Part shown: positions 12,316 to 23,505 of the stretch, one piece after another
Layout of the letters: every line of letters starts with the position of its first letter
Position numbering within the stretch: position 1 is the first letter of the stretch
NCBI GenBank assembly: GCA_016584495.1
Contig: WAID01000015.1
Coordinates: 2,294,501-2,358,500, forward strand
Source: Celoporthe dispersa
Lineage: Eukaryota; Ascomycota; Sordariomycetes; Diaporthales; Cryphonectriaceae
Length of the DNA stretch: 64,000 nt
Reading direction: 5' to 3'
Notes under the pieces: generated by a model
Told to the model about the DNA's origin: nothing
Seen by the model: only the letters and a program-made list of their open reading frames with translations
Database searches by the model: none
Program-made: the position numbers and the translations under genes

Positions 12316-14505
12316 ATGTCGAAATACAAACCTCCTCCGTCTTCACATCGCGGCAGGGCCCAGGACAACACAATACTTCCTCCGGGTTTCACCCCCATCC
12401 GTAAGCTTCTGGATCAGGACGTGTCTCCCCACGACCAAATCAGTGTAGTTGGCGTTGTCAAGGATTATAAGCTGCCAATCCCTACCAAGGGCACCAGTGA
12501 GTCTCTTTCTCTGCCTTCGCTCAGAATTACGTTTCGAAAAGGACTAACCTGCGACTTCGCAGACTTCAAGTGCTGCATAACATTGTATGACACGTCTACA
12601 GATGAGGACAATGAAGGCATTGATATCAACATTTTCCGCAATGAGGATGAAATGCCCAGCGTGCAGGCCGGCGATGTTGTCGTGGCCTTTTTCGTCAAGT
12701 TTCAGATCTACGGCGGCGGTCCTTCTCTCCTCTCCTCATTCCGCACAGATATACATGTATACGATTCTCAGCGACTTCTTGGTTGCAAAACGGCACGGTC
12801 AGCCACCGGCGCACTAAAGGAGCCAACTAAGAAGGTCACCCGTAAGCCGGACGAGAGGGAGAACAGGTACGTGCTCTCGCTGTTCGACAGGATAGACAAG
12901 AGCTTCGTGCCCGATCAACAAGAACTCTCCGCCCGGGCAGAGCAGTCTCTTAACATCAGAGACAAGTTCATGCTGCTCGAGGACGTCAGAGACCACAAAT
13001 TCGCCGACCTTGTCGTTCAGGTGGTCAGAGAGCCCTTCGACCTCGGCGACAAGATAACTCTCTGGGTGTCCGACTACACCGAGAACAGCAGCTTCTTTAA
13101 CAGGACCAAAGAAGGCGCAGATTGGACCGACGGCGTTCCATCTCGTGATGGTGATCCGTACGGCTACACAAACAAGTTCCGAAGAGAGCACGGTGCTCCT
13201 CCCGGGGAGAGTAACGGTAGATGGATGGGGCCGCCTGGCAAGAAGTCACTTCAGATCACATGCTGGGAGCCACACGCGGATTATATCAGGGCGAACGTCC
13301 GCGGAGGAGATTGGGTGCGGCTCCGCAATGTGCAGATCGGTTACGGCCACCATGGCACCAATATTGAGGGTAAACTGAGAGGAGACCTCCAATTCCCCAA
13401 TAGGGTTTACGTGGCTCTCTTGGATCCTCAGGCGGACCGTGAATCGATAGATCCTCACCTGCTTGAGGCCATCCGGAGGAAGCGGGATTACGAGAGAGAG
13501 GACAAGCAGTCCCTCAAAGCTGGTAAGAAGAGAAAACTTGAGGACCCCACCAAGCAAGATGGCTCGAAGGGCAAACGGGCAAGGAAGCGCGAAGAAAAAC
13601 AAAAAGCATTCAAGCATCAGCTAGCAAAGCAGGAGGCAGCTCTTGGTCTGAATGACCTCAGTAAGTACACCAGCCCTGAACTGTGTTTTTTGCCCTGGTC
13701 GCTGCTAATAGCACCGCACTCTCAAGTCAAGAGCGAATGCCCAGATCAAGAAATCGTCCCCCTCTCGTCCATCCTCGAACCAGTCACGTATCACACTACG
13801 ATGAACCAAAAATCCACACCCATTGAACTCCCATTCACCAATGCCAAATACCGCACGAATGCCCGAGTGGTAGACTTCCACCCCGCCAACCTGAAAGACT
13901 TCTCCGTCAGCCGTCCCTTCACAGAGTATTCTGTCCTTTCCGACAACGAAAGCAGCGACTCCGGCTCGTGCCCCTCGTCCCCGGCATCCTCTTCCCACCA
14001 CCCTGTTGGTGGCACAAGGCTGATCTGGGAATGGCGCTTCGCGCTCAAGCTTGAAGGCGTCCCAACTGCCAAAGGCAAGAAGCCCGCCACTGCCTGGGTT
14101 CTGGTCGACCACGGTGACGCGCAGTGCCTCACGGGCCTCGACGACGCCGCAGATCTGCATTCCGCTGCCAACAGCGCGCTGCTAGCTGCCCTCCGCGAGC
14201 AGATGTTCACGCTGTGGGGGAACCTAGAGGAACGCAAGAGCAGGACGGAGGTCAAGAGGAGGCAGCACACAAGAGACCCGCTCAAGGCGCCGCCCGCGGA
14301 CTCGAGCGATGTGGAGGACCATGCTGCTGATGGTGGTGCTGCTGGAGAGGTTGCTGCTGATCACATACCTGGCTCAAGCCAGCTGTCCAACAGACCCTTC
14401 ACGTGCTGCATCCGGCAGTATGGAATCAAGCTGACGACCGAGGAGGGCGAGAGGCAGTGGCGGAGAATGTTTGGGCTATTTGGGACAAAGATTGCCAACG
14501 ACTGA
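12316..14505 (+). CDS. POT1: Telomere end-protection protein Pot1
   Basis: Single-stranded telomeric DNA-binding protein of the shelterin complex. The N-terminal OB fold (Telo_bind/POT1 type) runs over about residues 15-150, starting PPGFTPIRKLLDQDV and including the DFKCCITLYDTS strand. The second OB region covers about 190-370, with MLLEDVRDHKFADLVVQV and GGDWVRLRNVQIGYG. A basic linker and a C-terminal domain follow. Two introns are likely, 12497-12562 (GTGAGT, branch ACTAAC, CGCAG) and 13661-13726 (GTAAGT, branch GCTAAT, TCAAG). Both are 66 nt and contain no in-frame stop, so the open frame runs straight through them. The spliced product would be 685 residues, the unspliced frame 729. Convergent with SCC3. 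Confidence 0.88.
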   Translation: MSKYKPPPSSHRGRAQDNTILPPGFTPIRKLLDQDVSPHDQISVVGVVKDYKLPIPTKGTSESLSLPSLRITFRKGLTCDFADFKCCITLYDTSTDEDNEGIDINIFRNEDEMPSVQAGDVVVAFFVKFQIYGGGPSLLSSFRTDIHVYDSQRLLGCKTARSATGALKEPTKKVTRKPDERENRYVLSLFDRIDKSFVPDQQELSARAEQSLNIRDKFMLLEDVRDHKFADLVVQVVREPFDLGDKITLWVSDYTENSSFFNRTKEGADWTDGVPSRDGDPYGYTNKFRREHGAPPGESNGRWMGPPGKKSLQITCWEPHADYIRANVRGGDWVRLRNVQIGYGHHGTNIEGKLRGDLQFPNRVYVALLDPQADRESIDPHLLEAIRRKRDYEREDKQSLKAGKKRKLEDPTKQDGSKGKRARKREEKQKAFKHQLAKQEAALGLNDLSKYTSPELCFLPWSLLIAPHSQVKSECPDQEIVPLSSILEPVTYHTTMNQKSTPIELPFTNAKYRTNARVVDFHPANLKDFSVSRPFTEYSVLSDNESSDSGSCPSSPASSSHHPVGGTRLIWEWRFALKLEGVPTAKGKKPATAWVLVDHGDAQCLTGLDDAADLHSAANSALLAALREQMFTLWGNLEERKSRTEVKRRQHTRDPLKAPPADSSDVEDHAADGGAAGEVAADHIPGSSQLSNRPFTCCIRQYGIKLTTEEGERQWRRMFGLFGTKIAND
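12497..12562 (+). other. POT1 intron 1, 66 nt, frame-neutral
   Basis: GTGAGT donor, ACTAAC branch site 16 nt before the CGCAG acceptor. It interrupts the first OB fold between TKGT and FKCC. Its length is a multiple of three and it has no stop in frame. Confidence 0.8.
13661..13726 (+). other. POT1 intron 2, 66 nt, frame-neutral
   Basis: GTAAGT donor, GCTAAT branch-like site and CTCAAG acceptor. It lies after the basic KKRK/KRARKRE linker. Same length as intron 1 and also open in frame. Confidence 0.75.
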
Positions 14506-14964
14506 TACATATCTCGCCACCGGGAGTGGTGTTTATGAGTCTCGCAAACGAACGAAAAGGATGATATATTTCATTGTGCTAACCACACTCAATTGAATCA
14601 TGCCTGGCTGCATGTCGCTCTCGCCTAAAGACACCTGCGGGCTGTGCAAGCACAAGGTAATACCCGAGAGAATATGTACCGCTGCAAGGAGTGGATTTTG
14701 TGCTTGCCATGCCGACGTAACAATGTCATCTGCCAAAAATGAAGTCCTTGATCTCGTGCACTCGCGAGCTCGTCCAAAGCGCGACCCTCTACCAGAGATG
14801 CAAACAGACCATCAGACCATGAAGAAGAAGCCCTGAGACGCGTTGCACCTTCATTCCTGTCCGTCGACGCAATAGTCTCATACCCATGCCTCTGTAAAAC
14901 GCCAGGCTCCCAGAGGCTCACCGCGTTATTTTTTCTCTCTTTTCTTCGTCAACCATCCGTCTCC
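14506..14964. other. Convergent 3' region, POT1 and SCC3
   Basis: 3' ends of the two genes face each other across 459 bp. T-rich runs suit poly(A) signals on both strands. No coding signal. Confidence 0.5.
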
Positions 14965-17900
14965 TCAGTCGCCAAGGATGGACTCATCATCAGCAGCATT
15001 ATTCCCGGCCTCCTCAGCTTCGCTCTCGAGGTCCTCAATAGGATCCTCTAGCAGCTCGCGTCTCCTCAGATCCTCCTCCGTCCCCTCCTCGGGCTGCTCT
15101 TCCTCGTCAGAGTCGTCACCCGCAACCACTATCTCGGCCGACTTGGCAGGCTCCCTGTTGGCACTGGCTGCGGGAGCCTTACTCCTGGCTTTGGAGGCAG
15201 CAGCGCGCCGAGCTTTCGCGGCCTCCGCCTCGCGCATCTTCCTCTCGTCGAGATACGCCACCGCATCCTGGAAGTTCTTACCTAGCTTCGTGGCATTGCG
15301 TTGCAGGCGCTTCTTGAGCTTGCCAGCATGTGGACCCGTCTGGTCCACAACGCGCGTCAGGATGGCGAGCACATATTTGTGAGCTAGCTCACACAGGCTT
15401 TTTTCTCAGCGCGCAGCTCCGCTGCACGCTTCTCACTGTCTGACAGATCCTCTTCGTCATCCGCGTCTGAGAGTTGATCATCATCGATGGGGTCCTCGTC
15501 TTCGGCAGGCTCATTGAGGTGCTTCTTGGCCTTCTTGGCGTAGGCGCGCTCGGCGCCATCGAAAATATTGATGAGCTCGGGCACAAGACCGGGCTGAATC
15601 TCTTGGTTCAGCGTCAGCAGACTGGCGTATTTCTTAGACGCACCAACCGCCGACCACTGATCGAGGGTGCGCTTGATCGACGCGAAAGTGACATGAAGGT
15701 CGCAGAGGCTGCTGGTCGCAAAGAGACGGAGGTCGTCGTTGATGGCCCTGGACGAGAATGTGTGGATGAGGTTCGTCTGGAACAGCTTCCTCAGGCTCGC
15801 AAGGCGACTGATCGCGTTAGCCGAAACGTCCATCTGCATCTCGATATCGCGTGTGAGCGATACGACCTTCCACATGAAGTAGAGCTGGCAGCTTTTGATA
15901 GCAAACGAGGTGGCCTCGTCCTCCATATCGTCAAGCTCCTCGTCGGGCTGCTGGAAGCGACCTCGGTGTACGGTCTTGGCCAAGATGTCAATCACAGGAG
16001 TCTTCGAGCCTGAGCCCCTGCCTTCGGTCTCAAGAATGTCGACGCAGTCTTTGATCTTGGCGAGACTGCTGATTTTCAGCAGGGTACCGGAGAGGCTCGA
16101 CAAGACGGCCGCACTCAGCTCGCCACGGTTTGAAAGGTCATTGACCCGGTCCAGATTCCGCAGGGAATCGATTGAATTCTCCCAGAGTTCTGAGATCTTC
16201 AGGTCGACAGTCTCCTCAAACTCATCGCATTTGCGAGCTCGGAGAAGCGCAAGAGCAGCATCTGAGACCACATCCTTGTCCTCCTGCCTCGAGAACTGGA
16301 TGCAAATGCTTTCCAAGAAATGCTCAAACGTGGAAGAGTCCTGGTGGAGCTGTTCGAGTACGTCAAGGTCGAGAAGGTGCGAAAGCCGGAGCACAGTGGT
16401 GACAGCCTTTGGAGCTGCCCCAAACTTGTTCAAAAGCTTTGGTACCGACTGTGCCAGGCTCAAGGCAACATCCTCTGCCGATTCCGTCACATTGCCCCTG
16501 AACGGTTTCTTTTTGCCCTTCTCAGCCTCTGTTGTGTGCACAAGATTCTGCTTGACAGCTGCAACGAGGACCTCAAGAAGAATAATTTCCTCCTCTGCTG
16601 TTGGCGCAACATGTTGGCGTATGGTCTTCTCGGCTGAGTTCTTTGACCTCGAATTCGACTTGGTGCTTGTGGAGTGGTCGTGGAGGAGGTATCCAATAAG
16701 GATACCCCAGTCTCTGACGGTGCGCAACTTCTCATACAGAACCTGGGATGCCAGTGACATCCTCGTTTCTGGAACCATGGCACTGATCATGTCGGCAGAC
16801 ATGTCACGGCGGTCTTCCTCGTCATCATCCTCCAGTTGTGACTCGTAAGCCTCGAGAGTCTCAGCCAGAGCCTTGACCTCGACCCACTCTTTCCTTGGTG
16901 AGGACTCTTCGACATCTTCGCCCTCTGGGAAGATCTCGTCCACGGCCTCCTCACCACCCATAGCCTCGATCTTCTGCTCAACAGCAGCCTCCACAACATC
17001 AGCAAAAAACTTGACGACTGCCTTCCGTATCCGGGGCTCGGAGTCGAAGATGAGTCTGCCCACACTGTCGATCTCATCAGGCTCTAGCATGCCATTCTCG
17101 CCTAGAGCCTCGATCACGTTGATAGCCGCGACGCGGACGCTCACATCCAGGTCTTGTGTGGCCATCTCCATCAATCGGGGTCGGAACCTGTCGATGAAGT
17201 GCCCTAGTTTGGCCGCGTCGCGCTTGAACATCCTCGACAGCTGCTTGAGGACCTCCTGCCGGGTAGATGCCACGAAATCGGATAGCAGCCAGCCCAGGTA
17301 ACGCAGATACTCTGGTTCCATGAAGACCGTGGGTAGCACCCAGATCCAAGAGCCCAGAGCGTCCACACACTCTGTCCTTATGCGAGGATCGACATCACGA
17401 TATCTGTGAACAAACACAACGTCGAAGCAGTCCAACATGTACTTGGCGCACATCTCGCGGTTGCGCACTGCCTCATTCAGGGACTTCTGCAGGTTCGCCA
17501 ACATATCCTTATTCTTGTTCTTGCCCTTGCGTCCCCTCTCGGCATCCACCTGTTGTGATGTCTTTGAGATTCTGTCGTCGAGCTTCTGCGCGACACCCGC
17601 TAGAGCTAGCTCCATGGCCAGCGCGACGGTGGTGGCCGTGTGTCGGAAAAGGTCGTAGTGTTGACGAGGACATTGTGTATACCCAGCGCGCAATGTTCTC
17701 CATGAGGGGCTCGTCGGTGTAGAGCGCGCCTGTCTCGTGCAGTACGTTGATCAGAGATTCGAAGAAGCTGACGAGGTGATCGCGGAAGCCTCTGCTCTCC
17801 TTCACCCTGGCGAGAGGGTAGTCGGTTATTTGTTTCTGCTAGACGTCAGCGACGCGCGGTCTCAACAACGTATTGCTGACGCGACGTACTTCTTGGTAGA

Positions 17901-18635
17901 GATCCTGCAGCTCCGACAAGCGGTTCTGAATGTTGTCCGGATCCCTGATGTCAATTTCCGTCACCTGCTCATCGCATCCCGAGGCCAGCAAGACGCAGTT
18001 GACCAGGTCTGTAACAGCCGCCTCGTTGTTCGTCCGGTACTTCTGGTACCACCGGCCCGCAACGTCGTCGGTGTTGTCGCCCGACCCGAAGATATCGGCT
18101 GCGTCGCGTCAGCAGGCATTTCGACGCGTCAAATCCGCATTCCTTACCATAAACACCATCCCCATCGCGATGGTCCCCGGTGATGACGCGTGCCGTCTTC
18201 TTTGGCTTCGGCCGACTGGGAAGCCCCACACTACTCGAGTGCGCGACGCCCGCGGGGCCGGCGCCGTTAATCTTGGGCTTCTTCGCGGCGGGTTTCCTGC
18301 TGCGGGATGATTGCGACGCGCCGGCTTTTTTGTGCTTCTGGCGCCTGACGGCGCGCTGCTCCTCCCTCGTCGGGCGTGTCCTCGCCCTCGCTGTCGTCGT
18401 CCTCCTCCTCGCTTATCTCGTCGGGTTCCCCATCGTCGGCTTCTGGATTGTGGTTCTCGACGTCGTCGTCATCGTCCTCGCCTCGTTTCCGCTTGGACGC
18501 GACGGCAGCTTCGGGCTGGAACTTCTCAGGGGCCCTGCGCTCGCGACCCGACCGACGCGCTGTGGAGGCAGGCGCTGGGGAGGGGGTCGCGGTGTTTTCC
18601 GAGGTGTCCATGAGGGGCATGCGGGCGGGGGGCAT
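14965..18635 (-). CDS. SCC3: Cohesin subunit Scc3/Psc3 (STAG family)
   Basis: HEAT-repeat subunit of cohesin that contacts the Scc1 kleisin and DNA and is needed for sister chromatid cohesion. Exons 18635-18148, 18098-17890 and 17838-14965 are joined by introns of 49 and 51 nt (GTAAGG..CGCAG, GTACGT..TCTAG). The basic/acidic N-terminus leads into the STAG region (ADIFGSGDNTDDVAGRWYQK). The stromalin conservative domain is read at about 17500-17000 (RYRDVDPRIRTECVDALGSW). The tail is acidic and ends DDESILGD. Three one-base frame breaks occur: one extra base at CCC 18364-18366 and one at GGAAAA 17645-17650, and one missing base at TTTTTT 15399-15404 (plus-strand runs). Bridged, the product is about 1189 residues, a normal length. 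The start at 18635 is chosen because upstream frame residues look non-coding; an ATG eight codons further in is also possible. Confidence 0.9.
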
Positions 18636-19331
18636 CGAAGGGAGCCAGAATGAGGCTGAATTGACGCAGTTCAGAAACTGTGGTTGGATGCGATGCGCGC
18701 GTTGGGAAAGGAAGGAAGGGGGGTATGTGGGCAGAGAAAGGGTCTGACGGGGTGGAGGGTTGGAAATAGTGGTGTTGGGTGGTGTGGGTGGAGGGAAAAG
18801 TAGTAGCGATAAACAGCACGGGTGCAGCAGCAGCAGCAGCAAGGTACTGTATAGGGTGTAGTTGGGAAGCCGGGTGCAGGCGTTCCCTGGCAATGGAGCT
18901 GCGGCGCGATGGCCTGTGCTCACCTCGCCCACTGCAGCACTAGCCGCTGGAAGCTGGGGCGTGTGGGCTGTTTCTGCCTAAGGCAGCCATTTCTTTCCCT
19001 AGCGCACTCCTCCAACTTGCAAGCGGCGGCATGTGAGACAAAAACGACCCTGCGATGCAAGGGCAGCTCTCCAACTTCATACCTTTTTTTTGGCCAGGTT
19101 TACGAGGTCGACAGTCGTCCCTACAGGGCAGCGCAGACCATCTTTCGCGGCCCAAATGTTACACATGCATAATATGCCTTCCAAGGTTGTACTGGCACTG
19201 GTCGAGACCCAGCAAAATCGAATCGCATGCAGAGCCGCTGTTGTACCTCAAAAACTAATACCCAGTCTACCCCTCTTGCCCTCGTATTTGACATGCCACA
19301 TCCAGCCCGTCTTATGAACGCCACAACACGC
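18636..19331. other. Intergenic region between helicase 3' end and SCC3 start
   Basis: Both neighbours are on the minus strand, so this holds the helicase 3' UTR and the SCC3 promoter. A GCA/CAG run sits at about 18824-18841. No coding signal. Confidence 0.45.
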
Positions 19332-22300
19332 CTATGCATCCAGGCCGTCTAGCTCGACCAATCTCACCACCGCTCTGATCACATCGTTATTTCCAAGGTC
19401 CATCTCGGGATTCTCGACCTTCCTCGCGATGATGTCGTCGACCATGCCTCGAAGCCTCGAGATGAGGACGCCGATACGCGCCCAGCCCCGCAGCCTGAGC
19501 CAGCCGTCGACGACCAGGCCCCTGCCCAGCGTGTCTAGCTCGATGGCGCCTGAGAACAGTAGCAGTGTGTACGCGTTGAAGGCTGTAGTAGGCACTGGTT
19601 AGTACTAGACTCAAGTGCTCTCTGTTCGACGCGGTCAGGGGAATCAATACGGGGATCTTACGAGTTAAGTCCCTCATAAATATCTTCGACGTAGATATCA
19701 GCGTGAAGTATGACACAAAAGCCGCGTTTCCAGAGAACCCCTGGTGGTCAAATAGGGTACTGCTCGGGTGCACAAACACACGCCCGTTCTCCTGCGTGAA
19801 ATACTTGATCGTCTTGGCTTCTGGATCGAGTTCCACCGCGCCTGATACCGATGACATGAATTTCTTATCCGGAAACTGGATGCGTGCAATCTGTGGGCTG
19901 AAGGCTGAAGCGGTGAGTGCGCGCAGCAGAGGCATGGATGGTGAGGGGCGCTTCTGTCCGCTGGGCGAGGAGGAAGCAGATCGTATGAGGCCAATCTCTT
20001 TCAAGGCTGAGTAATATTGCGTCCTTGTCGAGGCGATGTCTGAGAGGGTGTTGTAGGAGAGGAAGCTGTCGTCGCAGAAGTTTCGGACCTGGCGCTGGGG
20101 CGTGCGGTCCTGTACCATTTCATCCCAATGCTGGAAGGCCCTGAGGTCTGTGAGTAGGTCACCATCTCCTTGAGCAAAACTCATCTTGGCTTGTTTCGCG
20201 AGGTCTCTCTTGTCAGGCGGCGACAGAAAGGGGCTCTTGGTGCTCAATATGGCTGCGATGGTCACACAATCGTCCAGGCAGCCGAAGATGGCGCCGTAAA
20301 CCATCAACTTTCCACAGCGCAGGTCAGCCGGAATCATGGCGAGCTGCTGGCCGAGGGCGGTGAGTTCATCACCGTCGAGAGCGCCCATCCGGCGGAGCAT
20401 CTTGATTGCACCCTCCACCGCCAGTGCCTCAGGAGGTGTTGGGGTCCGGGACAGAAACCCGCTGACATCTTGATTGCCCATGGCCCTGACCGAGAGGCAC
20501 AACTGTTCCAGAGGTACACGTCTGATCTCTGGGTCTGGCCGCTCCTGCATGGTCTGCTCCTCCAGGTTACGCGTGTACAGCTTGTAGCATTTGCCTGCCT
20601 GGACACGCCCAGCTCTGCCTCGGCGCTGCTTGCAGGCCGCACGGGATGCCCACGCCTCCTCTAGCTTTCGCATGTTGTTCTGAGGATCATAGCTGGTCTC
20701 CTTGACCCGACCACTGTCAATGACCGCGACGATATCATCAATCGTGATAGACGTTTCAGCTACGTTGGTTGCGACGACGACCTTTCTCTTGCCGGAAGGC
20801 GGTGCAGCAAATACCTTCCTCTGTTCTTTCGTCTCGAGGGATGCGTGCAGCGGGAGCACGTACAATGAAGAGACAGAGCCGAGCATCCTGCAGGTCTGGT
20901 TGATCTCAGCAACACCAGGTAAGAAGATGAGAATACCGCCAGATTTCTGTGTCTGCGACAACTCGGCGTCGATGGCCTTGGCGGTCTCGAGGAGCAGGTT
21001 ATAATTGATCCGCATACCGAGGTTCTGGATGACCTTGGAGACCCGCTGCTTGTCATCCAGACTCCGATCAAAAGATCTGCTGTCGTAATCGTACTGTCCC
21101 ATGAACCCCGTCTGTTGGATGATGTCGTCGAGGTACAAGTCCTGCACCGGAAAGGTCCGACCAGCGATTTCGACAAAACCGACTTGCAGACCGTCGGCTC
21201 TGAAGTAGTCGCCAAAGGTTGCAGAATCTAGGGTTGCACTCATGAGAATGAGCTTGAGGTCTTTGCGCCTGGCCAGGACATCTCGGATGATGCTGAGCAG
21301 GAAGTCCGTGTCGAGACTTCGCTCGTGGACCTCGTCAATCACGACGTGGCTGACATCTGCCAGAGAAGACAACACGTCCTCAACACGGCCGCCAGAGGTC
21401 TGCAGTCGTCTGAGGAGTACACCGGTAGTGACAAACGTGATCTTCGTATCCCTGCCCGTCCTGTTCTCTCCTCGGATGGAGTAACCAACTTCTTGTCCGA
21501 CTGTCGTACAGCGCTCTTCGCTGACTCGATCTGCCAATCCCAGGGCAGAGATCCTGCGAGGTTGGGTGACGATAATATTGGCACACTTGGCGTATCCTCG
21601 GTCATAAAGGTCATCTAAGATGTACTGTACGGACTGTGTCGATTTTCCGGAACCCGTCTCTCCAGAGATGATGGTGACCTGGTTCTCGGTTACCGTCTCG
21701 ACCACGCTCTCTCTGACTTGCCAGGCTGGCAGCTTCTGACGCTGAGCAAGCATCTTCTGGTACGCATGTGTCTTCTGCCTCTCCATCCACCGCCCTATAG
21801 AGCTGCTTTCGGGGACCCATGATATAGGATTGGGCCGCCTCGGCGACTTCTTGTTTGTTTTCCTCGTAGAGAGATTCTTCTCGTCAGAAGCTGTTGATGA
21901 GACAGCTGCAATCTCACGAAGAGTTCCCGGGCGCTCGATGATGTCGTTGATATGTTCTTGTACCCAGGTAATGAGATAGAACATCTTCATCTCCTCTTCC
22001 TGCAGAGACTCGACCAGGTAGGCCAAGGCTTTCTTGATAATGCTGAGCTTGATATAGGACGGCAAGTCCGCAACCACAGACAAGATCAAGTGGGAAGGAT
22101 AGTGAGGTGATTTGCGGAAATGTATAAAGGCCTCGACGTTCTGTTTGGGCCCATTGGTGACATCGGCCAGCTTCAGCTGACAGACATCAGTTCCCAGGCG
22201 GGAGTACTGCTCGCTGTACAGCGCCTCCAGGCTTGCCAGCTCATCCTCCCATTGCTGGTCACGACCCTCAGCCGTCGCCGGTCCCCCGGCAAGGCGGCTG

Positions 22301-23505
22301 GTCTCAGCCTCCGATCCGCTATTGAGGAGGATCTGCTGTAGAGCCTCCGCTGCCTTGCTCTCATCCCCGCCGTTGTCATCGTAGACTTTTTCGGCATAGC
22401 TCGATCGAGTAGCCAGACTGTGCCAGGCGTTTTACGGCTCCTTCTCTCCGCAGGTCCGTCGCCCCAACGCTGACACCGGCTGAATAACTCTCTGGTAGGG
22501 CCCATTTAGGTAGATCGTCCTCGGGCACGTGGATCAACAACCACTCCAGCGTCTCCTCGCGGTCTTTGCACTCCTCAACGGCTTCTTCAACATGGCTGGC
22601 ACGAAAGCCCAGGTTCCGGAACTCTTTGACGATGGAGGCCTTCTCCTCTGGTCTCATGACGACGCCGTGCGGGTTCCAGATCGTATCGCGTCGCAGGAGG
22701 GTTTCCAGGTGCTGCCTTGTCTTGGCGCCCATCTCCATCTTGGGAACCGTGGTCCAGCCTTTCATTGGGTTGTAGCCACCACCGCCGGATGCTGCGGCAT
22801 TGCCTCTAAGCACCAGACCAGCAGCCCCCGGCAGACTGGCGGCCTTCTCCTTGGCAGCCTGCTGCTCCTTCCGCTTCTTCTCAGCCGCGGCCTTTGCAGC
22901 CTCCCTCTCCTCGAGGGCTCTGAACGGGTCGGCTTCGTACATCCAGGCCTTGCCCTCCTTGACATCCTGTTTCTTCAGGGTCTCGAACTCTTTCCAGATG
23001 GACCTATAGTCTGGGGGGAGGATCATGGACATGTTCTTCATGCTACAGACCCGGAAGAGCCCATATGTAGCAGCAAAATGCTTGGCCTCGAGGGAAGTCT
23101 CCTTGTATGCCATGTGGACGTGGGTAGGCGGAAGCTTGAAAGGCTCCAGTTTTGTAACCTCTTGGGTTTTTGGGTTCTTGGCACTCAGGACAACCATAAA
23201 AGAAAACCCCTCCTTGCCCTTGCGCTGGATGTAGTCGGGTCTCTGCCACTTCATCTTTTGACAGTGCTCCGAGAGGAGGTTCACTGGGAGCTTTCCAGTC
23301 CATGACTGGCCACCAATAATCTGCTTGACAGTGGGTTTCGGTGGCTCTGGGGGGCCTCTTCCTTGTTCACAGGATCCTTCTTCTTCTTCTTGTCAGTGGT
23401 GAAGATAAGCAAGTCATCTTCGGGTGGGGCAGCCTTCTTGCCAGAGCCTTTCGAGGATGACCCCGAAGCTGGCGTGCTGCTCTTATCCTTCCCCTTTTTC
23501 ACCAT
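19332..23505 (-). CDS. DHX57/YLR419W-type DExH-box RNA helicase with UBA and RWD domains
   Basis: ATP-dependent RNA helicase of the DEAH/RHA family. The order matches DHX57: a lysine-rich N-terminus, a UBA-like helix set (EGAVKRLAQSGYSIELCRK), an RWD domain (WEDELASLEALYSEQYSR), then the helicase core. Core motifs: GETGSGKST (Walker A, about 21640-21665), TQPRRISA, motif II written DEVH rather than DEAH, SATLDSATF, and the C-terminal QRRGRAGR motif. The HA2 and OB regions follow. One intron, 19661-19583 (GTAAGA, branch ACTAAC, CTACAG), leads to an exon ending in ELDGLDA. Two frame breaks: a base missing at GGGGGG 23349-23354 and an extra one at TTTTT 22387-22391. Bridged, it is about 1364 residues, like DHX57. 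Homologues act in translation or RNA quality control; the precise role here is not inferable. Confidence 0.9.
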
